A program made the position numbers and the translations under genes. Below the pieces are notes generated by a model. It was given only the letters and a program-made list of their open reading frames with translations, was not told where the DNA came from and searched no databases. 64,000 bases of DNA from Typha latifolia. Its lineage: Eukaryota; Streptophyta; Magnoliopsida; Poales; Typhaceae. The stretch covers positions 9,063,188 to 9,127,187 of the forward strand of contig CM034101.1 of the NCBI GenBank assembly GCA_019914945.1, given 5' to 3'. Below are positions 59,418 through 64,000 of the stretch, one piece after another (within the stretch, counting starts at the first letter, position 1; every line of letters starts with the position of its first letter).

Positions 59418-59965
59418 GTGGTATTAGAGCTAAGAGAACCTCAGACCTCCATTAATGATGGAGTCAAGGAAGATGGTATCATCAAGGAGATCAATAGAGG
59501 GTACACCGACAATGAAAGACTCGACCCACGAAAACCCTAATTGAGAGGCCGATTCCCTTAGTATGGCCATGGTAGGACAGAGTCAATCGACGTCCATGGG
59601 TGTGAACATGGATTTGACAGATGAACTTAGGGGCATGTTCTAAATATTACTGCATCGAGTGGACATAATATAGAATGATCATAATGCCTTGAAAAAATAT
59701 ATCATGAATCGATCGACTTCGTCATCTCCTCAATGAAGATCGGTGCCGTAAAAAGGACCAACGATGGAACGACAATGAACTGACGCACCATAAGTCTAGG
59801 TACAACATGTTAATATCAATTTGCCGCTTTTACCTATTCCTACACAACATCCCCCACCTCCGATACACAACCCGAGGCTGGCAGTGGTGGAACTCGAGAG
59901 GCGCGCGGCATCGGTGCACTTCATCGGTGAAGAAGATTGGCACTTTGATGATGATATCGATGAGG
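59418..59965 (+). pseudogene. gag: Family B-related gag, 5' part only
   Basis: A primer-site remnant at 59418-59434, then Gag N-terminus-like text near 59457 (SRKMVSSRRSIEGTPT in one frame, compare MVETRKMTST). Later blocks match HHPPPPLQNPR and EERRAASVHFI (about 59840-59930). Several stops. The similarity ends at about 59965 where unrelated sequence begins. Confidence 0.7.
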
Positions 59966-60695
59966 TAAGGATGTAGAAACAAAAGATCAAGAAGAGGAAG
60001 TAGGAGATGACCCCCTTGGAGGAAAATAAGCCTCAATTTATATAGGGAAAGAGTTGTTAAGGTTTACAGATTCTTTCCGCGACGGAATCGTTGAAAAAAA
60101 AAGATTTTGCTCCTTTTGTCTCCTAAAGGTAGATGGAAGAACAATTTCGTATGTGCCAGGCATGTGTGACCCTCTCATTTTTTTTATTTGTTTTTTTTTT
60201 CTAAATGTTACATTCACTAACTCTAACCAACTTCAACATTGACGATTATGTAGCAAATCCACCTCTATCACTTGAGGGTGGCCTATTCACACTGACTTAC
60301 TATATTGCTTGACTAAGTCCTCTGGATACCTATGAGTCAGATCAACTTAAAGTTGAACTAGCACTACATAAGGATGATAGGACGGACGATGCTATGCATG
60401 GGGGCAATAAATTTTGACTAGCATAATGAGCTCTAGAACTCTGGATTATGTCCTTAAACATTGAGCTTGGACATGCATAGTGGGTCAGGCTTTTGTGGTG
60501 AGCCGGATAGGTAAAGATTTAGTCCATGCCACCCATTATCATTTCCGAGTTTGGTCAGACCAGCCAGATTCGCGCTGGGCTTGGGTGGGTCGGGCCCGAG
60601 AAGGCTCGACCAGATCCAGGCCGGTTAGCCTTGATCTCAGCCATAATAAAGGTCACTGATCACCTCATTCTGGCCTTGGTTTCGAAAGACGAAGC
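59966..60695. other. Upstream region of the DarP-like gene
   Basis: No element recognised between 59966 and about 60500. From 60540 to 60630 it is rich in GGGCC and GGTCGGGCC-like words that faintly resemble 25935-26110. The 5' leader and promoter of the gene starting at 60696 should lie here. I see no clear TATA box at a confident distance. Confidence 0.5.
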
Positions 60696-61298
60696 ATGGC
60701 CCAAGCTGCAGTGGCTGCTTTGCCACTGAGGCGCTATCCTTGCCCGTGGTTCATTCCCTCCCTCTTCACCGCTAAACCTCACCACTTCTTCTTTTCCTCC
60801 TTCCGCTTCACCCGAAGCACCGGGACCCATGCCCGAGGCTTGAGACCTCTCGGCGTTCCAATGGCAGAAGACGATCCAGGGGAGGAGGAGGAGACCCGCT
60901 TTGAAGAATCCCAAATGAAGAAGAGCCGGAACGAGCTGAAGAGGGAGGCACGCCGCGCTGTAAAGTGGGGAATGGATCTTGCCAAATTTTCCACTCCTTT
61001 AATTAAACGCGTTCTCAGGTATTGAACTTGTTTGGGATGTTGGTTTTTGGGAGTTTATCGGTAGCATTGTAATGACGAGGTGGGTGATTTGATTGGTAGC
61101 GTTGCTTCTCTCGAGCGTGAGGTCTTTGATGCTCTGATGCTTGTCAAGGTAGTGAGGAGTTTTTTTTTTTTTTTTTTCGGTATTGGAACTATGGAAGGTT
61201 TGTTCTTTTCAATTGGTTCATCTTAGCATGTGCTGTTGAATTGCAGAAGCTTGGTCCGGATGTCCGAGAGGGAAGAAGAAGGCAGTTTAATTATATCG
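60696..61298 (+). CDS. DarP/YjgA (DUF615)-like ribosome-associated protein, exons 1-3
   Basis: Exon 1 is 60696-61018, exon 2 61100-61148, exon 3 61247-61298; introns of 81 and 98 bp are GT-AG and keep the frame. The first 55 or so residues have almost no acidic residues and many Arg, Ser and Phe, like a plastid or mitochondrial transit peptide. An acidic linker (EDDPGEEEETRFEES) follows, then KKSRNELKREARRAVKWG, then the exon 2 stretch SLEREVFDALMLVK, and KLGPDVREGRRRQFNYIG in exon 3. Bacterial DarP (YjgA), which acts in large ribosomal subunit maturation, has the same KS..E.KR.A start and EGRRRQ..IG motif. An organellar ribosome-assembly role is inference. The C-terminal half is not in view. 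Confidence 0.75.
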
Positions 61299-61945
61299 GT
61301 ATGTTGTCCTTGAAATTGCTATTATGTTGTTAAGCTTTTTGGCTTTTTTGCAACGTTCCTCTTCTTCTTTTCTTTGTAATTAAGAGATTATTGTTAAACA
61401 TTTGATAAGAGAGGGATTTTGGATACTTGATAAGTACTCTAACTCCCAAAGTAGCTGATAATTTTGAGACTAAAATGCATCGTACTTTCTTGTAATGTAC
61501 ATCCCTATAAGATCAATTCAAACTTTTGGTGTAGTACTTTCTCATAATTTACATGCCTAATAAGATCAATTCAAACTTATGGTGTACAATTGGTTGAGAT
61601 CTCATATATATATATATATATATTGTGTTTCAGAACTTCTTTATACGATTCTATTGGTAAGAGACATGCCCAAGTGAAAGCGTGAAAGTGATCATTCGCG
61701 ATTGTCGTTGAAACAGAATCATTCTCGATTGACAGAAAATAGTCAAATACTTCATGCACTTCTCTGTCTTCTGGGATGATAAAATTGACCTCCTTGTCTG
61801 GCAGTGTAGTGTAATTAATCGAAAGAACCTGCAAAATACCCATAGACTATCAAGTGCTCATGATCACTCTAGATAATTCAATATCTCACTATGGCATCTT
61901 TACTTCTATGAGAGAGTGAGTTCAATCCCTAGATGATCTTTTGTC
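61299..61945 (+). other. Putative intron 3 of the DarP-like gene
   Basis: Begins GTATGTTGTCC after exon 3. T-rich, with a (AT)n run at 61607-61622. I find no exon matching the rest of the family before the Gypsy element begins, so either the intron holds that element or the gene is truncated by it. Confidence 0.5.
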
Positions 61946-62913
61946 TGATTCCTTGTAGCAATCCCCCCAACTGTATTGTGATTCCTTTTGTGCCATGAAC
62001 CGTTCTAGGGTCTGAATCATCTCGACATCAAATCTAGAGTTTAGGGTTGATGAATTAGGGCAGAGCATAAAATATGATTTTAGTGGTGCAATTGTGCTTA
62101 TGAGTAGGATAAATTGATGAGTAGAACGAGAGGAATGTGTTGGTGATGGTGATTTAAGAAAAGAAAGTGCTTTGATTGATGATAACCCTGGGTAAATGTT
62201 ACGTGGTAAACTAGGGCAAATTGCAAATGAAGTTTGTGGGATACTTGTCGGTGTTGTTGATAGAAAAGGACGAAGGGGGAGATGTTGGTTGGCTTCGATG
62301 ATTGAGGGGAATAACCAAACAAAAGGGGTCTAAGAAGAGTTGAGATAATTGAGGGAGAAAGAGAGTTAAGAGAGTTTGAGAGATGAGAGAGATAGAGAGA
62401 GTTTAAATAGATATGATTAATCCAAAATATGTAATAATTGAAAAGAGGCTGATTAGACACATACTTATAAGTTAACCACATGTCCTAAAGACCCTAGAGA
62501 GACCTAGTACAAAGTAAATATGTCCTGAATATGAATACGAAACAAACCCTACATCGGGCACTCAAATGGCCTCCACGGGTATTCGAATGCCTTAAGCCTT
62601 GACTGGTTATCGGGCTGGGGCACTCAAATGCCTTAAGTCTTGGCTGACTGTCGGGTTGGGGCTCTCGAATGCCATGTGGGTGGCATTTGAACGCCTTCAA
62701 CTCTGACTGGCTGTCAGGCTTGAGCATTCAAATGTCGAGCTATGGGCATTCAAATGCTTTAAATCTTGATTGGTTGTCGGGTTAGAGCATTTGACCATTG
62801 GGCCGACAGCGTTTGAACGCCTCAGATCGAGACCCTATTTTTTAGAAGTTTTTTTAAAACACTCCCTAACTCACTCCTTAAGCAAGAAAGTAATTTATCT
62901 AAGTGCTGAATCA
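61946..62913 (-). repeat. Minus-strand Gypsy LTR with divergent palindrome array
   Basis: The right end, AGTGCTGAATCA, gives the minus-strand start TGATTCAGCAC. The left end is probably TGATTCCTTG (61946) or TGATTCC at 61979, giving TGATTC...GAATCA termini. Right of it lies a polypurine-like complement (CTTACCTCACATTGTCCTTAAAAT) and pol. A tandem array of TTCGAA-like palindromes fills 62556-62822. Confidence 0.68.
62556..62822 (-). repeat. Tandem array of GGCATTCGAATGCC-like palindromes
   Basis: About five units of 41-60 bp share a palindrome variant (TATTCGAATGCC, CACTCAAATGCC, GGCATTTGAACGCC, GGCATTCAAATGC, GCGTTTGAACGCC) and a spacer resembling TTAAGYCTTGACTGGYTGTC then GGGYTGGGG. The array is more decayed than the GCGTTCGAACGC modules but has the same layout in an LTR. 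Confidence 0.75.
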
Positions 62914-64000
62914 TATTAGTCAACCACACTTACCTCACATTGTCCTTAAAATGTAAAATAAGGGAAATGATCCAATATCTCCTCCTCAAGCTTCCAAGAT
63001 GACCTATCGGTGGATCAGCCCAACCACTTTCATTGTCTTCATTTGGCTAATACCTGTATCGGTTCGACCACCTCTCAATCTTTCTCCAAAGGCTTAGATA
63101 TATTGGTTTCCACGGTCAAATCAAGACTGATTCTAGCCTTGAGAACTGAAACATGAAAAACGGGATACACTCGAGTTCCCTCTAGTAAGTCGAGCCGATA
63201 TGCCATTGGTCAACTTGCTCTGCTACTTAGAAAGGCCCAAAAATTTGTAAGACAACTTCTAGTTTTGAAGAGGTCACAACGTTGTTCATCGGTATGATTG
63301 GCTCTTACAAACACTAAATAGCCCACCATAAATTCCTCATCTCTATGGCCTTTGTCATATTTGAGCTACCGCTATGTGTGCTCTTAGTTGTGTAAGTAAG
63401 TCATCTCGGTCCATCAATCAAATATATAGCTCCGTTCGATCCATCGCCATTAATCAATCATATGTTTGTAACACTAGTGGAGCTCTCTCGTACACTGCCT
63501 TGAAGAGTTAACCCGTACTGCTGTGATAGGCGGTGTTATAAGACCATTCCGTCCAAGACAAATAAGTCATCCATGTCTTTGGTCGATCTCCAACAAAACA
63601 ACAAAGATATTGCTCAATACTTCAATTGACAACATTGATTTGGCTGTCCGTTTGGGGATGATAGGCCGAACTAATGTTCAATTGAGTACCTTGCAATCTA
63701 AAGTACTATGTCTAAAAGTCGCTGATAAAAATGTGGTCGTGATTTGAGACAATAGTCGTTGGCATTCCATGTAGTTTGGCAATGTCACCAACAAAAGTCT
63801 TGGCGACCGTCTTGACTAAATTGGGTGCTTCAATGCTGGAAAAAGAGCACTCTTGGTTAGATGATCTACCACCACGAAGATCATTGAATAGCCTTTGGAC
63901 TCTGATAGTCCCTTAAGGAAATTCGTAGAAATATCCTCCTAGACTTACTCTAGATTTGGTAACGGTTACAGCAGTCCCATAGGCTTCAGCGTTTCAACTT
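62914..64000 (-). pseudogene. pol: Gypsy integrase and chromodomain, minus strand, runs off the window
   Basis: Read leftwards from 64000: ISTNFLKGLSESKGYSMIF, VVVDHLTKSALFPALKH (integrase core), a region around 63650 matching the DDE core text in broken frames, VFVRANHTDEQR (about 63290), then VYPVFHVSVLKARIS (about 63160) and a C-terminal SSWKLEEEILDHFPYFTF (about 62985), followed by a polypurine-like stretch and the LTR. Many stops and shifts. The layout is that of a chromovirus 3' half; the rest is right of the window. Confidence 0.75.

Noticed and set aside
61577..61843. 88-codon minus-strand frame in putative intron 3
   Set aside because: It ends in an AT dinucleotide run translated as alternating Ile and Tyr, matches no family I recognise and has no supporting signals.

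Overview
This is an intergenic stretch of a flowering-plant nuclear genome. It is built almost entirely from LTR retrotransposons and their debris, with one recognisable host gene near the right edge. The evidence is the tRNA-Met primer-binding sites, plant-specific Copia and Gypsy lineages, 5-bp target duplications, GT-AG introns and a transit-peptide-like N-terminus. I cannot name the species.

Left third (1-24 kb). A complete but decayed Sirevirus-type Copia element (703-8231, target duplication GATTT) sits inside the non-coding internal region of an older Gypsy derivative. That derivative ends in a 3-kb Tekay/Del-type LTR (9048-12004). Two more 3-kb LTRs of this type follow as solo LTRs in opposite orientations: 14730-17778 (-) and 18705-21714 (+, perfect target duplication TCATC). 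A minus-strand LTR of another family is at 22237-23318.

Middle (24-36 kb). A minus-strand chromovirus-like Gypsy pseudogene (about 24690-28168) carries an in-frame 270-bp tandem duplication, a 0.6-kb replacement holding a fragment resembling an ICK/KRP CDK-inhibitor gene, and a seven-copy primer-binding-site array at its 5' end. It abuts a Tekay element (28330-35284) whose gag-pol frame has 16 stop codons and no frameshift.

Nested complex (36-59 kb). Element D (from 36998) is split by element B (38492-45405, target duplication ATCTA). B is itself split by a family-A solo LTR (42026-42763, target duplication TTTAG). Element C (47049-58033) is split by the youngest insertion, family A (51830-57294, minus strand, target duplication CGAGC), which has lost its integrase. 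A further B-type LTR with partial gag lies at 58590-59965.

Right edge (60-64 kb). The first three exons of a DarP/YjgA (DUF615)-like gene, probably organelle-targeted, start at 60696. Its third intron, or its truncation point, runs into another minus-strand Gypsy element (about 61946 to the window end).

The most striking unexplained signal is a palindrome-based LTR module (core GCGTTCGAACGC, often followed by a GCGTTC-CACA-ACAGAGA block). It recurs in LTRs of both Copia and Gypsy families here. No rRNA, tRNA or CRISPR feature was seen.
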